Below are positions 18,109 through 26,589 of a DNA stretch of 64,000 nt, one piece after another. The notes below the pieces were generated by a model. It searched no databases and was not told the origin of the DNA. It worked only from the letters and a program-made list of their open reading frames with translations. The stretch covers positions 169,441 through 233,440 of the forward strand of contig NZ_LMUJ01000051.1 in the NCBI RefSeq assembly GCF_009765975.1, written 5' to 3'. The translations under genes and the position numbers were made by a program. Source of the stretch: Acidisphaera sp. S103. Lineage in GTDB: Bacteria > Pseudomonadota > Alphaproteobacteria > Acetobacterales > Acetobacteraceae. How positions within the stretch are numbered: position 1 is the stretch's first letter; every line of letters begins with the position of its first letter.

Positions 18109-19065
18109 TCAGTTGGCGCCGCCGCTCGAGACCTCTTTTCCGTTAATGCTGTATTCCCGCACTGTTGCGTCTGCCAGCGCCTTGGTCACCACGTCACCCA
18201 CGCCCTCACGCAGCATCTCTTGTATCAGTCGGCCCCTTACTTCCGCGAAAGTCGGCGTGCCGACGCGCTTCCGGTCCTCGACCTTGACGATGAACCAGGA
18301 CCCGGCGCTGTGTACCGGATAGGGTGCGAACTGACTTGGTTGCAGGGAGAAGGCGACCGCGCCTACCTCCGGGTTCAATCCATCCAACCGCGCGTAGCCC
18401 AGATCGCCGCCCACGGACGCCGTGGTATCCAGGCTCGACTTCTTGGCCAGCGTCGCGAAATCGGTCCCTGCTTTCAGTTCGGCGATCAGCGCCGTCGCCG
18501 CGTCCTCGGTCGGGACCATGATGACCCGGACATGCACTTCCTCCGGTCCGGGCTTGCCGGCGATTTCCTTGTTATAACGGTCCAGCAGCTTCTGCTCGGT
18601 GATCGTGCGCGAAATCTCCTGATGCAGCAGGGCATCCGCCATCACCTGGTCGCCCGCGGCCTTGACCTTGCGCCGGACGGCCGGATCCTCATCCAACGCC
18701 TGCTGTTGTGCCCGGATGACGAGGGCCTGCTGACGTACAAGCTTCGCCAGCACGCTTGGGTATAGTTCGGCGAACGGCAGCGCGGACACGCTTGCGGGCA
18801 ATTCCTTGATGGCGTCCCCTACGTCGCCCAGGGTCACCGTGCGTCCGTCAACCTCTGCCACCACCGTGCCGGCGCTTTTTTCCGCCGCGTGGGTCGTGTC
18901 GTATACCGGCGTCTGGGTGTCGAAGATCGGCTTCTTCAGGTCGCCCGGGGCCAAGGGGGATGGATCCGGGGCCGGGGCGAGTTGCGCCTGGACCGCAGTG
19001 CCGCCCACCACCGAGCCGATAAACGGGATTAGCGCCAAAAGCAGCCATCGCTTGCGTGGAGACAT
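18109..19065 (-). CDS. exported parvulin-like peptidyl-prolyl isomerase/chaperone (paralog)
   Basis: 318 aa from ATG 19065 (MSPRKRWLLL), chosen because GGATAG lies just upstream and the signal peptide (about residues 4-28, ending VQAQ) starts properly; a longer frame runs further upstream. Helical SurA-like region (about 65-165), then a parvulin-type domain (about 170-265: AGTDFATLAKKSS, GGDLGYARLDGL, PEVGAVAFSLQPSQ). The segments AGKPGPEEV and WFIVKV align with the paralog at 16099-17118. Both canonical histidines are absent here too (VRVIM and SWFIV). It follows the third PEP-CTERM gene by 139 bp. Role inferred: periplasmic chaperone for the PEP-CTERM proteins. Confidence 0.82.
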   Translation of the reverse strand: MSPRKRWLLLALIPFIGSVVGGTAVQAQLAPAPDPSPLAPGDLKKPIFDTQTPVYDTTHAAEKSAGTVVAEVDGRTVTLGDVGDAIKELPASVSALPFAELYPSVLAKLVRQQALVIRAQQQALDEDPAVRRKVKAAGDQVMADALLHQEISRTITEQKLLDRYNKEIAGKPGPEEVHVRVIMVPTEDAATALIAELKAGTDFATLAKKSSLDTTASVGGDLGYARLDGLNPEVGAVAFSLQPSQFAPYPVHSAGSWFIVKVEDRKRVGTPTFAEVRGRLIQEMLREGVGDVVTKALADATVREYSINGKEVSSGGAN

Positions 19066-19204
19066 ATCTATCCATTTGAAATCATTGACCTGCCGCCGTC
19101 CATAGCACAGTCCGGCCCGGCAACGCGACAACACTGTTCCGCGGCAAGGATTATCCCTGCCGCCGGGCGTTCGGTTGCTGGAGGCTACGGCGACTCGAGG
19201 TGGG

Positions 19205-19915
19205 CTATCCCTGGGCGCGACGAAAAAAGCGACGCCGGGCGGCGGTCAAACCGATAAGACCGGTCGCGAACAGGGCTACCGAGGCAGGCTCCGGCACCGG
19301 CTCGAAAAGCAGCGCCACGTTGGTAAGCGTCAGCGTGTCGCCGGCCGTTCCGCTGCCGGTACTATCAAGTAGCTGGTCGTCGAACGAGAATGAGCTGAGC
19401 GAATTGGTGAAATTCACTGTGGTCGAGGGTGTGGACAGATTTGATGTCGCCGATGTGGGGCTGACATTGGTCAGGGGGTTGCCGAAGGAACTGAGCGTGG
19501 ATGAAACCAGACTTTTGTCGGAGGTGTCGGTTGATACCGCCAGTGAACCGTTTACTATATTCGTAACGGATGAAATACCGTTACTTCCTGCTATCTGACC
19601 GACAGTAATACCCAGGGTATTCCCATCCTGCGCGCCGCGCGCGGCGCCGCTGAAAATGGCTGAAGCGGGCGGATCACCTTCAATCTCGATCTCTGATCCG
19701 TTATCGTTCGCAATCCCGAGCAAAGCGAGGCCACCACATGCGGAGGTGCAGGAAAAGCTGAACGTTGCATCATCAAATTCATAGGTGGTGCCGGCGACGA
19801 TCTGTGTGGCGGTCGAGGTGGACAGCGGAACGGTCTGGGCGCCTGCAGGTCCAGCCACGCCGAGTATCGCGAGCAGCACTAATCCCGAGCTGGCGAACTT
19901 CCAAACGTTTGTCAT
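19205..19915 (-). CDS. PEP-CTERM sorting domain-containing protein (third of three)
   Basis: 236 aa from ATG 19915 (MTNVWKFASSG), preceded by GCGGGGAC; in-frame codons further upstream would precede the signal peptide with unrelated sequence. Signal peptide ends GPAGA-Q near residue 26. The body is Ser/Thr/Asn-rich with a close cysteine pair (FSCTSACGG). C-terminal anchor: VPEP, hydrophobic SVALFATGLIGLTA, then ARRRFFRR. First gene of the alternating PEP-CTERM/parvulin cluster in transcription order. Confidence 0.88.
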   Translation of the reverse strand: MTNVWKFASSGLVLLAILGVAGPAGAQTVPLSTSTATQIVAGTTYEFDDATFSFSCTSACGGLALLGIANDNGSEIEIEGDPPASAIFSGAARGAQDGNTLGITVGQIAGSNGISSVTNIVNGSLAVSTDTSDKSLVSSTLSSFGNPLTNVSPTSATSNLSTPSTTVNFTNSLSSFSFDDQLLDSTGSGTAGDTLTLTNVALLFEPVPEPASVALFATGLIGLTAARRRFFRRAQG

Positions 19916-20163
19916 ATGTCCCCGCAAACCCGGATCAACCCATGTCCGCCCGTCCATCGGCGTGCAAAAGAATGGCAGAGCCACTCACTGATGTAAAGTC
20001 CAACGATTGTGACTAAAAGCCAATTTATAAAATTTCTGTATTTCTCCGGCATGAAACCAATTTGCAACCTTTGCTGTATGATAGATTTGTTACCTGCGGA
20101 ACATTCGCCGATATTGGTCTGAAATCGATATGATAAACCGCAAGGTGTCGGCTGATGCGGCGG
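19916..20163 (-). promoter_or_regulatory. AT-rich promoter region of the third PEP-CTERM gene
   Basis: 248-bp gap between the oxidoreductase stop and the PEP-CTERM start, with an AT-rich centre (20010-20100). TATGATA occurs at 20077-20083 and 20129-20135, and a TTTATAAAT stretch on the minus strand could be a -10 region. Assignment is by position and composition. Confidence 0.3.
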
Positions 20164-21162
20164 TCAGGCCTGGACCGCCACCGTCCGCCCTTGAACGGCC
20201 GACGCGGCCACGGCCTCAAACACGGCCACGCCGTGCATGATCTGCCGCAACGGTGTCGGGAATGGCTGTCCGCCCGCGATGCTGGCCGCGAATGCCTCCA
20301 ATTCGGCCGTCAGCATGTTGAAGCCGGTGGTTTCGGTCACTTCCGGCGTGCCGGCGCTGAAGTGCCCGCTGTCCCCCACCGGGACCAGCCGGAACGTCGT
20401 CATCTGATGCCCTAGCACCTCGGCGAAACCCTTGGTGCCGTAGACCGCCATCCGGTAGTGCGGCGTCGCGGCGGTCGAGCAGAAGATGTGCCCGGATGCA
20501 CCGTTTTCGAAGCGCAGCAAGACATCCGTGGTGTCGTCGGCCAGCGGCGCGGCGCGTCTGGCGACCTCGGCGTAAACCTGGCGAACCGAACCGAACAGGT
20601 CGATCATGCCGTCAACCAGATGCACGCCGATCGCAGTCATCGCCCCCGCCGGGGCTTCGTCCGGCCGAACGCGCCAGGCATCGGCTTCCATCGCGATGCC
20701 GTGAAGGGCCGTCTGCTCGGCGCTGATCGTCACCAGGGTACCCAAGCGACCGCTGGTCACGGCGTCCCGCAGCAAGCCCATCGAGGGGTGGAAGCGCCGG
20801 TTGAACCCGACCGCCAGCACGACGCCTGCCTTGTCCGCCGCCGCCTTTGCCTGGATGGCTGTGGCGAGCGACAGGCTGAACGGCTTTTCCACGAAGACAT
20901 GCTTGCCGGCACCGGCGGCGCGAATCACCTGTTCGGGGTGCTGGGTATGCGGCGTCGCGAACACGACGGCGTCGATGTCCCTGTCGGCCAGGATGGCGTC
21001 CAGCGAGTCGACCCAGCACAGGCCGGCATTCGTGCAGAAGCCGGCGGCCGTCGTTCGGGTGCGCGTATTGGCGGTCGTGAACCGAATCGCCTCACTGGTG
21101 CGCACGCAGTTGACCAGGTTCTGGCCCCACCGGCCGAGTCCGACGATCGCCGCGCGTATCAT
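20164..21162 (-). CDS. Gfo/Idh/MocA-family NAD(P)-dependent oxidoreductase
   Basis: 332 aa from ATG 21162 (MIRAAIVGLGRWGQNL), which overlaps the HD gene stop by four bases. N-terminal Rossmann fold with GLGRWG, then the family motif VFVEKPFSLSLATA (about residues 90-103, EKP lysine), followed by the alpha/beta C-terminal domain (GVHLVDGMIDLFG, about 175-187). Members oxidise sugars, inositols or other polyols. Coupled to the HD-domain gene upstream; substrate unknown. Confidence 0.9.
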   Translation of the reverse strand: MIRAAIVGLGRWGQNLVNCVRTSEAIRFTTANTRTRTTAAGFCTNAGLCWVDSLDAILADRDIDAVVFATPHTQHPEQVIRAAGAGKHVFVEKPFSLSLATAIQAKAAADKAGVVLAVGFNRRFHPSMGLLRDAVTSGRLGTLVTISAEQTALHGIAMEADAWRVRPDEAPAGAMTAIGVHLVDGMIDLFGSVRQVYAEVARRAAPLADDTTDVLLRFENGASGHIFCSTAATPHYRMAVYGTKGFAEVLGHQMTTFRLVPVGDSGHFSAGTPEVTETTGFNMLTAELEAFAASIAGGQPFPTPLRQIMHGVAVFEAVAASAVQGRTVAVQA

Positions 21163-21827
21163 TTGTTTCCCCCGTCGATTTCGTCCAGCAATGCGGCAAC
21201 GAAGTCCCGCATTGTCCGGGTTCGCGCGTCGGCCAGTGCCTGACCTGCTTTGGTCTGGAAATTTCCCGCAACCCTGAACAGTTTCGCACCGAAGTGGTCT
21301 AATGCGAAGTGCCGATCGTCCAGGTCCCGGTGGACCGCTTGCGGATCGTCGGGGTTGTAAAGACCCGATCCCATCCGGCCGGCCACGTAGAAGCAACGGG
21401 CGATGCCGATCGCACCGATCGCGTCCAGCCGGTCGGCGTCCTGCACGATGCGGGCCTCCACTGTTTCCGGGGCGATGCCGGCGGAGAAACTATGGGCCTC
21501 GATCGCATGTGCCGCGGCGTCGATCCGTTCGGTGTCCCAGCCCATGTCCGCCAGGACGACACGAGCGCGGGCGGCCGCCAGCCGGGACGCCATCGCGCGT
21601 TGCGGCGAATTCTTTTCCACGGCCACGCAGTCGTGCAGAATGACCGCCGCCGTCAGCACGGTCCGGTCGCACCCGGACTCCTGTTCGGCAATGGATGCCG
21701 CGTTCTGCCAGACGCGCAGCAGGTGGGACCGGTCGTGCGACCCGTCGTCGCCTTCGGTGCCGAGGACGGCCAGCAAGCGTTCCGCTAATTCCGCCTGATC
21801 CCCGAAAATTGCCGCAATCGCACCCAT
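21159..21827 (-). CDS. HD-domain phosphohydrolase (YedJ-like)
   Basis: 222 aa from ATG 21827 (MGAIAAIFG). HD superfamily metal ligands are visible as HDRSHLLRVW (His, about residues 30-39), AVILHDCVAV (HD, about 61-70) and the later Asp in QDADRLDAIGA (about 125-135). This pattern fits small bacterial HD hydrolases of the YedJ type acting on nucleotides or phosphorylated metabolites. Head of a two-gene unit with the Gfo/Idh/MocA gene; divergent from the ABC solute-binding gene, with only 32 bp between starts. Confidence 0.82.
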   Translation of the reverse strand: MGAIAAIFGDQAELAERLLAVLGTEGDDGSHDRSHLLRVWQNAASIAEQESGCDRTVLTAAVILHDCVAVEKNSPQRAMASRLAAARARVVLADMGWDTERIDAAAHAIEAHSFSAGIAPETVEARIVQDADRLDAIGAIGIARCFYVAGRMGSGLYNPDDPQAVHRDLDDRHFALDHFGAKLFRVAGNFQTKAGQALADARTRTMRDFVAALLDEIDGGNK

Positions 21828-21859
21828 ACATCCGTTCCCGCCCGTCAAGGAGACGCACC

Positions 21860-23437
21860 ATGCCGACCCGCCGCCGCATCCTGCAAGCCGCTGCCGTGTT
21901 GGCCTTGCCTTCGGTGGCGCGAGGCCAAGGGGCACACGTGCTGAAGGTGGTGCCGCAGGCGGATCTGGCGGTGCTCGATCCGGTATGGACGACGTCCTAC
22001 CAGACCCGCGATCACGGATTCCTGGTGTTCGATACGTTGTTCGGGTTGGATTCGAACTTTCGGGCGTCACCGCAGATGGCGGATGGGGTGGTGACCGAAG
22101 CGGACGGCAAAACCTGGCGGATCACCCTGCGCGACGGACTGACGTTTCATGACGGCAGCAAGGTCCTGGCCCGCGACGCCGCTGCCTCGATCCGGCGCTG
22201 GGGCGCCAGGGATGGGTTCGGGCAATCGCTGCTGGCGGCGTGCGACGAGATCGCGGCGCCGGACGACAAGACGATCGTGTTCCGCCTGAAGCGGCCGTTT
22301 CCGCTGCTGCCGGATGCGCTGGCCAAGGCGTCGCCGAGCATGTGTCCGATCATGCCGGAACGTCTGGCTCGCATTGATCCGTTCACTCAAGTAACGGAAA
22401 TGGTCGGCAGCGGGCCATACCGCTACAAAGCGGACGAACGGGTGGCGGGCGATCGCGTGGTCTATGAGCGCAACGACGCCTATGTGCCCCGTTCGGATGG
22501 GACGTCAGACGGCACCGCGGGGCCCAAGGTCGCGCATTTCGACCGGGTCGAGTGGCATATCATCCCGGATTCCGCGACCGTCGCGGCGGCGATGCAGCAG
22601 CAGGAGATCGACTGGTGGCTGATCCCCGACGCCGATCTGTTGCCGCTGCTGCACCGGCAGACCCATACCACGGTGGAAACGGTCTGGCCGACGGGGTTCA
22701 TCGCGACGATGCGCTTCAACCAATTGATCCCACCGTTCGATAATCCGGCGATCCGCCGTGCCATCATCGGGGCGGTGTCGCAGCCGGACTACATGATTGG
22801 CATGGTCGGCACCGATCCGGCGCTATGGCGCGACCAGGTCGGATATTTTTGTCCGAACACGCCGATGGCGAGCAGCGCGGGGATGGAGGCGCTGACCAGC
22901 CGGCGCGATCTGGGCGCGGTTCGGAAGGCGCTGGCCGACGCCGGCTACAAAGGCGAGACCGTGGTGGTGCTGACGCCGACCGACATCGCCTCGGCCAAGG
23001 CGCTGGCGGAGATCACGGCGGATATGCTGCGCAAGCTGGGCATGACGGTCGAGGCGCCGGCGACGGACTGGGCGACGCTGGTGCAGCGGCGGGTGAAGAC
23101 CGATCCTGTGGAGAAGGGCGGGTGGAGCATCTATCACACAAGCTGGGCCGGTCTGGACATGATCAATCCCGCCGGCCACCCGTTCCTGCGCGGCAACGGT
23201 CGCGCCGCCGGTCCGGGATGGCCCAGCAGTTCGGCCATCGAGGCCCTGCGCGACGAATGGTTCACCGCGCCCGACCTGGCCGCGCAGCAATCCGTCGCGC
23301 GCCGGATACAGCTTCAGGCGTTCACGGACGTTCCTTACATTCCACTGGGGCAGTATTTCGCGCCCACCGCGTACCAGTCGAATTTGACTGGCATCCTGAA
23401 GGGGAATCCGGTGTTCTGGAACGTGCGGCGGACGTGA
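21860..23437 (+). CDS. ABC transporter substrate-binding protein, family 5 (peptide/nickel type)
   Basis: 525 aa from ATG 21860 with AAGGAGA at good spacing. The N-terminus (TRRRILQAAAVLALPSVARG) is a signal peptide with Tat-like arginines. The mature protein has SBP_bac_5 features: LDPVWTTSYQTRDHGF near the start, WRITLRDGLTFHDGSKV (about 93-109) and FRLKRPFPLLPDAL (about 142-155). It would bind an oligopeptide or similar solute in the periplasm. No permease or ATPase genes are adjacent, so it is an orphan binding protein in this window. Confidence 0.9.
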   Translation: MPTRRRILQAAAVLALPSVARGQGAHVLKVVPQADLAVLDPVWTTSYQTRDHGFLVFDTLFGLDSNFRASPQMADGVVTEADGKTWRITLRDGLTFHDGSKVLARDAAASIRRWGARDGFGQSLLAACDEIAAPDDKTIVFRLKRPFPLLPDALAKASPSMCPIMPERLARIDPFTQVTEMVGSGPYRYKADERVAGDRVVYERNDAYVPRSDGTSDGTAGPKVAHFDRVEWHIIPDSATVAAAMQQQEIDWWLIPDADLLPLLHRQTHTTVETVWPTGFIATMRFNQLIPPFDNPAIRRAIIGAVSQPDYMIGMVGTDPALWRDQVGYFCPNTPMASSAGMEALTSRRDLGAVRKALADAGYKGETVVVLTPTDIASAKALAEITADMLRKLGMTVEAPATDWATLVQRRVKTDPVEKGGWSIYHTSWAGLDMINPAGHPFLRGNGRAAGPGWPSSSAIEALRDEWFTAPDLAAQQSVARRIQLQAFTDVPYIPLGQYFAPTAYQSNLTGILKGNPVFWNVRRT

Positions 23438-23456
23438 CCGGGCGATTGGCCTCCGA

Positions 23457-24476
23457 TCAGTTCGTCGCGGCGATCGCCTCATTGATGCGGGCCTGGATGT
23501 CGGGGGAAATCTTCATCTCCAGCGCTACCTTTGTCTGGTCGGCCATCATCAGCTTGCGCACCGCCTCCAGTTCTTCGGGCGGAACGTAGGCGAGCTTGAC
23601 CCCCTTGGCCTTGAGTTCCTGTTCTGCCCGCTGCTGGTCGGTCGCCAGGTTCGTCCGGTAGATGCCGATGTTTGCCGCCCATAGATCGGTGACCAGGGTC
23701 TTCATCGCCGGGCTCAGCGTATTCCAGAACGAATCGCTGATCATCGGGATGTAATCGCCCATGGTCTGGTGGTCGATCAGCCCGTAGCGCAGCCCGGCAT
23801 CCCACAGTTTGGCGCTGGCGCAGCTTTCGTTGGTGCTTTGCAGGGCGTCGAACGTTCCCTGCGACAGGGCCAGCGGCACATCCGGCCATGCCGTCATGTT
23901 CGGGACCGCGCCGAAGAACCGTGCCCGCCACGGCTGTGCGAACCCGCCGGAGTTGCGGATCTTCAGGCCTTTCAAATCCGCCAGCGTGGTCAGTGGCTTA
24001 CGGGTGCCGTACCAGTTGGTGTATCCCAGGTCGATCCATCGTCCGGGGATCATGACCCGCAGCTTTTTACTGACCTGAGCGTTCACGAGATCACCGGGGA
24101 TGCCGTCGATGGCGCGGTGTGTGGTCTCGACTGGTTGGCCGTAGAAGATGGGCAGTTGGGCGAAATCGGCCTCCGGCACGTAGGCGGACACCAGCCAGGT
24201 GCCGGGCGCGGCCATCTCGACCTGCCCGAGCACCATGGCCTTGATGACGTCCCGATCGGCGAAGAGCTGGCCGCTGTCGAAAAGCTTCGGCGCGATCTCG
24301 CCCTGCGAAGCGGCTTCCAGCTTCTTCAGGAAGTCGGCGATCGACCGGGTGCGGCCATGGGTGGACGTGGTATCGACCGACACCCGCATCTGGATCGGAT
24401 TGGCCCGCGCCGTCCGGATGAACGGCGCGGCAAGCGCCGAACCCAGAAGGATCCGGCGCCCAACCATTGTGCTCAT
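23457..24476 (-). CDS. TRAP transporter substrate-binding protein (DctP family)
   Basis: 339 aa from ATG 24476 (MSTMVGRRILLGSAL), overlapping the MmgE/PrpD stop by four bases. Signal peptide with RR, cleavage after TARA near residue 25. DctP features: FADRDVIKAMVLGQVEMAAPGTW in the first half, KGLKIRNSGGFAQPW with the carboxylate-binding Arg (about 158-172), and SQGTFDALQST (about 195-205). Periplasmic binding of an organic acid is expected. The small and large membrane subunits (DctQ/DctM) are not in the window. Confidence 0.88.
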   Translation of the reverse strand: MSTMVGRRILLGSALAAPFIRTARANPIQMRVSVDTTSTHGRTRSIADFLKKLEAASQGEIAPKLFDSGQLFADRDVIKAMVLGQVEMAAPGTWLVSAYVPEADFAQLPIFYGQPVETTHRAIDGIPGDLVNAQVSKKLRVMIPGRWIDLGYTNWYGTRKPLTTLADLKGLKIRNSGGFAQPWRARFFGAVPNMTAWPDVPLALSQGTFDALQSTNESCASAKLWDAGLRYGLIDHQTMGDYIPMISDSFWNTLSPAMKTLVTDLWAANIGIYRTNLATDQQRAEQELKAKGVKLAYVPPEELEAVRKLMMADQTKVALEMKISPDIQARINEAIAATN

Positions 24477-25846
24477 GCCCGGCTGGTCGAAGCGGGGGCG
24501 GTGAGGTCGCGTGCGTTGATCGACTGGATCGCCGACAGACGCTTGAACAACACATCCGCCGGGATCGGTGAATCGCCCGCATCCAGGCAATCGGCGAATT
24601 TCTCGAAGATCTGCTGGTCGGTCAGCGGCCGTGACGGATGGCCGGTGGCTCGTGCGACCGGCTGACCTTCGAGGGTGCGGCCATTGGCCAGTTTCACCGA
24701 GACCTGGTCGTGCGGGGCCGCGCCGGGCAGTTCAGGATCGTAGGCGGAGGTTGTGACGACCTCCACCTTCTTCATCAGCGCCTGGATGTCGGGGCGCTGG
24801 ACGAAATCGTCGGTCAGTTCCCGCAGGCCGACGCGCTGGGCGACGATGCCGCTGGCCATGCAGAACTCGATGCTGAACTTCGCGGCCAGGCCGGTGTCGG
24901 GCTGATGATTGCGCAGCACGGTGGCGAAATAGTCGCTGATGTTGACGGTGATCTTCTCGACGTCATCGACTTTGATCGGGCTGGCCTTGACCAGATCCAG
25001 GATGCCGTCGATGGCTCGGTGGGTGCAGTAGCAGGTGGGGTATTTCTTGATGCCCAGGCCCTGGGTCAGGATCGCCCATTCGGTGCCGGCCTTGCTGTCG
25101 CTGGCGCGATCCTCTGTGCCGGTAGGGGAGATCGCGTGCAGGAACCCCTGCGGATGCTCCAGCGCGTCGGTGTTGGCGGTGAAGCCGGCTTCCGCGAGAC
25201 GTGCCGCCATAATGCCGGCGTGGGCGGCTTTGCCGGCGTGGAAGGGCTTGGTCATCGTGCCGAAATTCGACATCAGTCCGGCGGACTGGGAGGCACCCAG
25301 GGCGATGGCGATGGCGGATTTCTCGGCGTCGAGCTTCCGCAGTTTGGCGCAGGCCGCGGCGGCGCCGACCGCGCCGTACAGGCCGGTGGGGTGCCAGCCC
25401 TTCTGATGCAGCAGGCCGCTATCGCGGCGGAACAGTTCGGCCCAGGTCTCGTATCCCGCCACGTAGGCGGTGATCATGTCGGCGCCCGACGATCCCAGAT
25501 GTTCGGCTTCGGCCAGGATCGCTGGCACCAGGACGGTGCTGGGATGGCCACGCAGGGCCACGTCGTCGTAGTCCAGCGCATGGGCGGCGGTGCCGTTGAT
25601 CCAGGCGGCTTCCGGGGCAGGGGCCTTGCGGTCGCCGAACGTCAGGGTGGCGGGGCCGTCTCCGGGGGCGAGGGTTTCGGTCATGATCCGCACGCTGTCT
25701 TCGTTGCGGCCGGCGATCATGGTACCGATGGTGTCGATGAAACCCATGCGGGCGATACGTGCGGCTTCTTCCGGCAGGCGATTGGGTGACAAATCGGCGA
25801 CGAACTGGCCCACCGATCGGGTCAGCGGCAATGATGTCGACGTCAT
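24473..25846 (-). CDS. MmgE/PrpD-family protein
   Basis: 457 aa, full length for the family (2-methylcitrate dehydratase, cis-aconitate decarboxylase, iminodisuccinate epimerase relatives). Visible features: NGTAAHALDYDDVALRGHPS (about residues 84-103), KPFHAGKAAHAGIMAARLAE (about 200-219) and KKYPTCYCTHRAIDG (about 267-281). The pairing with a TRAP binding protein (ATGA overlap) suggests use of an imported di- or tricarboxylate; the exact reaction is not predictable. Confidence 0.88.
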   Translation of the reverse strand: MTSTSLPLTRSVGQFVADLSPNRLPEEAARIARMGFIDTIGTMIAGRNEDSVRIMTETLAPGDGPATLTFGDRKAPAPEAAWINGTAAHALDYDDVALRGHPSTVLVPAILAEAEHLGSSGADMITAYVAGYETWAELFRRDSGLLHQKGWHPTGLYGAVGAAAACAKLRKLDAEKSAIAIALGASQSAGLMSNFGTMTKPFHAGKAAHAGIMAARLAEAGFTANTDALEHPQGFLHAISPTGTEDRASDSKAGTEWAILTQGLGIKKYPTCYCTHRAIDGILDLVKASPIKVDDVEKITVNISDYFATVLRNHQPDTGLAAKFSIEFCMASGIVAQRVGLRELTDDFVQRPDIQALMKKVEVVTTSAYDPELPGAAPHDQVSVKLANGRTLEGQPVARATGHPSRPLTDQQIFEKFADCLDAGDSPIPADVLFKRLSAIQSINARDLTAPASTSRA

Positions 25847-26085
25847 GGACGGTTCCTCCGGGTTCGGACGGCAGCTTCAGGCAGGCTGTCGGGGCGCCCG
25901 ATATTCCCCCGATCGGCCGGAACGTCAACCGGCACGCCGGAGGTGACGGGCGATCACCTCAAGGCGACGTGACCATTGCGAAAAGTGCCGCCGGACCCAT
26001 TTTGTCGAAGGGAAACCGCGTGGCTGGAGAAATCCCGTGGGGCCCTCTGACAGACAAGCGCCATCACTGAAAAACGGGAGGTTGT

Positions 26086-26511
26086 ATGCTTCGACGTTCA
26101 TTGGCTCTCGCCAGCATCGCTGTGCTCATCGCCGGGACCGCTTCGGCGGCAACCCAGAAATTCACCGCGACACTCACGGCCCAGGCGGAGGTGCCGCCCA
26201 CCAACTCCACCGGGTCGGGGACGGCGACGGTGTCGCTGGATACCACGACGCATGAGATCACCTACGACGTGACCTTCAGTGGCTTCGCCAGCGCGGTCGC
26301 CGCGGCGCATATCCACGGGCCCGCCGCGGCCGGCAAGAACGCGGGCGTCGTCGTGCCGCTGGGTAATAGCCCGACCAGCCCGATCCATGGCACTGCCAAG
26401 CTGACCGCCGAACAGCAGCAGCAACTGGTGGCTGGCGAGTACTATGTGAACGTGCACACCAAGAACCACCCCGGCGGGGCCATTCGAGGTCAGTTGGCGG
26501 CGGCGCAATAG
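26086..26511 (+). CDS. CHRD-domain secreted protein
   Basis: 141 aa, with GGGAGG before the ATG. Signal peptide at residues 1-21 (ends ASAA), then a CHRD domain: FTATLTAQAEVPPTNSTGSG, AHIHGPAAAGKNAG (about 81-94) and the C-terminal YYVNVHTKNHPGGAIRGQL (about 119-137). CHRD proteins are exported, all-beta and of unknown molecular role. Single gene, divergent from MmgE/PrpD; the 239-bp gap upstream shows no clear promoter boxes. Confidence 0.9.
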   Translation: MLRRSLALASIAVLIAGTASAATQKFTATLTAQAEVPPTNSTGSGTATVSLDTTTHEITYDVTFSGFASAVAAAHIHGPAAAGKNAGVVVPLGNSPTSPIHGTAKLTAEQQQQLVAGEYYVNVHTKNHPGGAIRGQLAAAQ

Positions 26512-26548
26512 GCCGGACGCGTTCGAGGTGGCGGCCATGAGTCCGGCC
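26511..26548. terminator. candidate terminator between convergent genes
   Basis: GGCCGGAC (26511-26518) and GTCCGGCC (26541-26548) are perfect reverse complements with a 22-nt loop, between the CHRD stop and the PanE-like stop. No T-run follows, so the call rests on position and dyad. Confidence 0.35.
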
Positions 26549-26589
26549 GTCACCGACAGCGTGAGGCGACCCGACGCGTGGCCGATGGG

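Noticed and set aside
24638..25789. 383-codon plus-strand open frame opposite MmgE/PrpD
   Set aside because: Antisense frame, Gly/Ala/Asp-rich, no domain; the minus strand has a full-length MmgE/PrpD protein.
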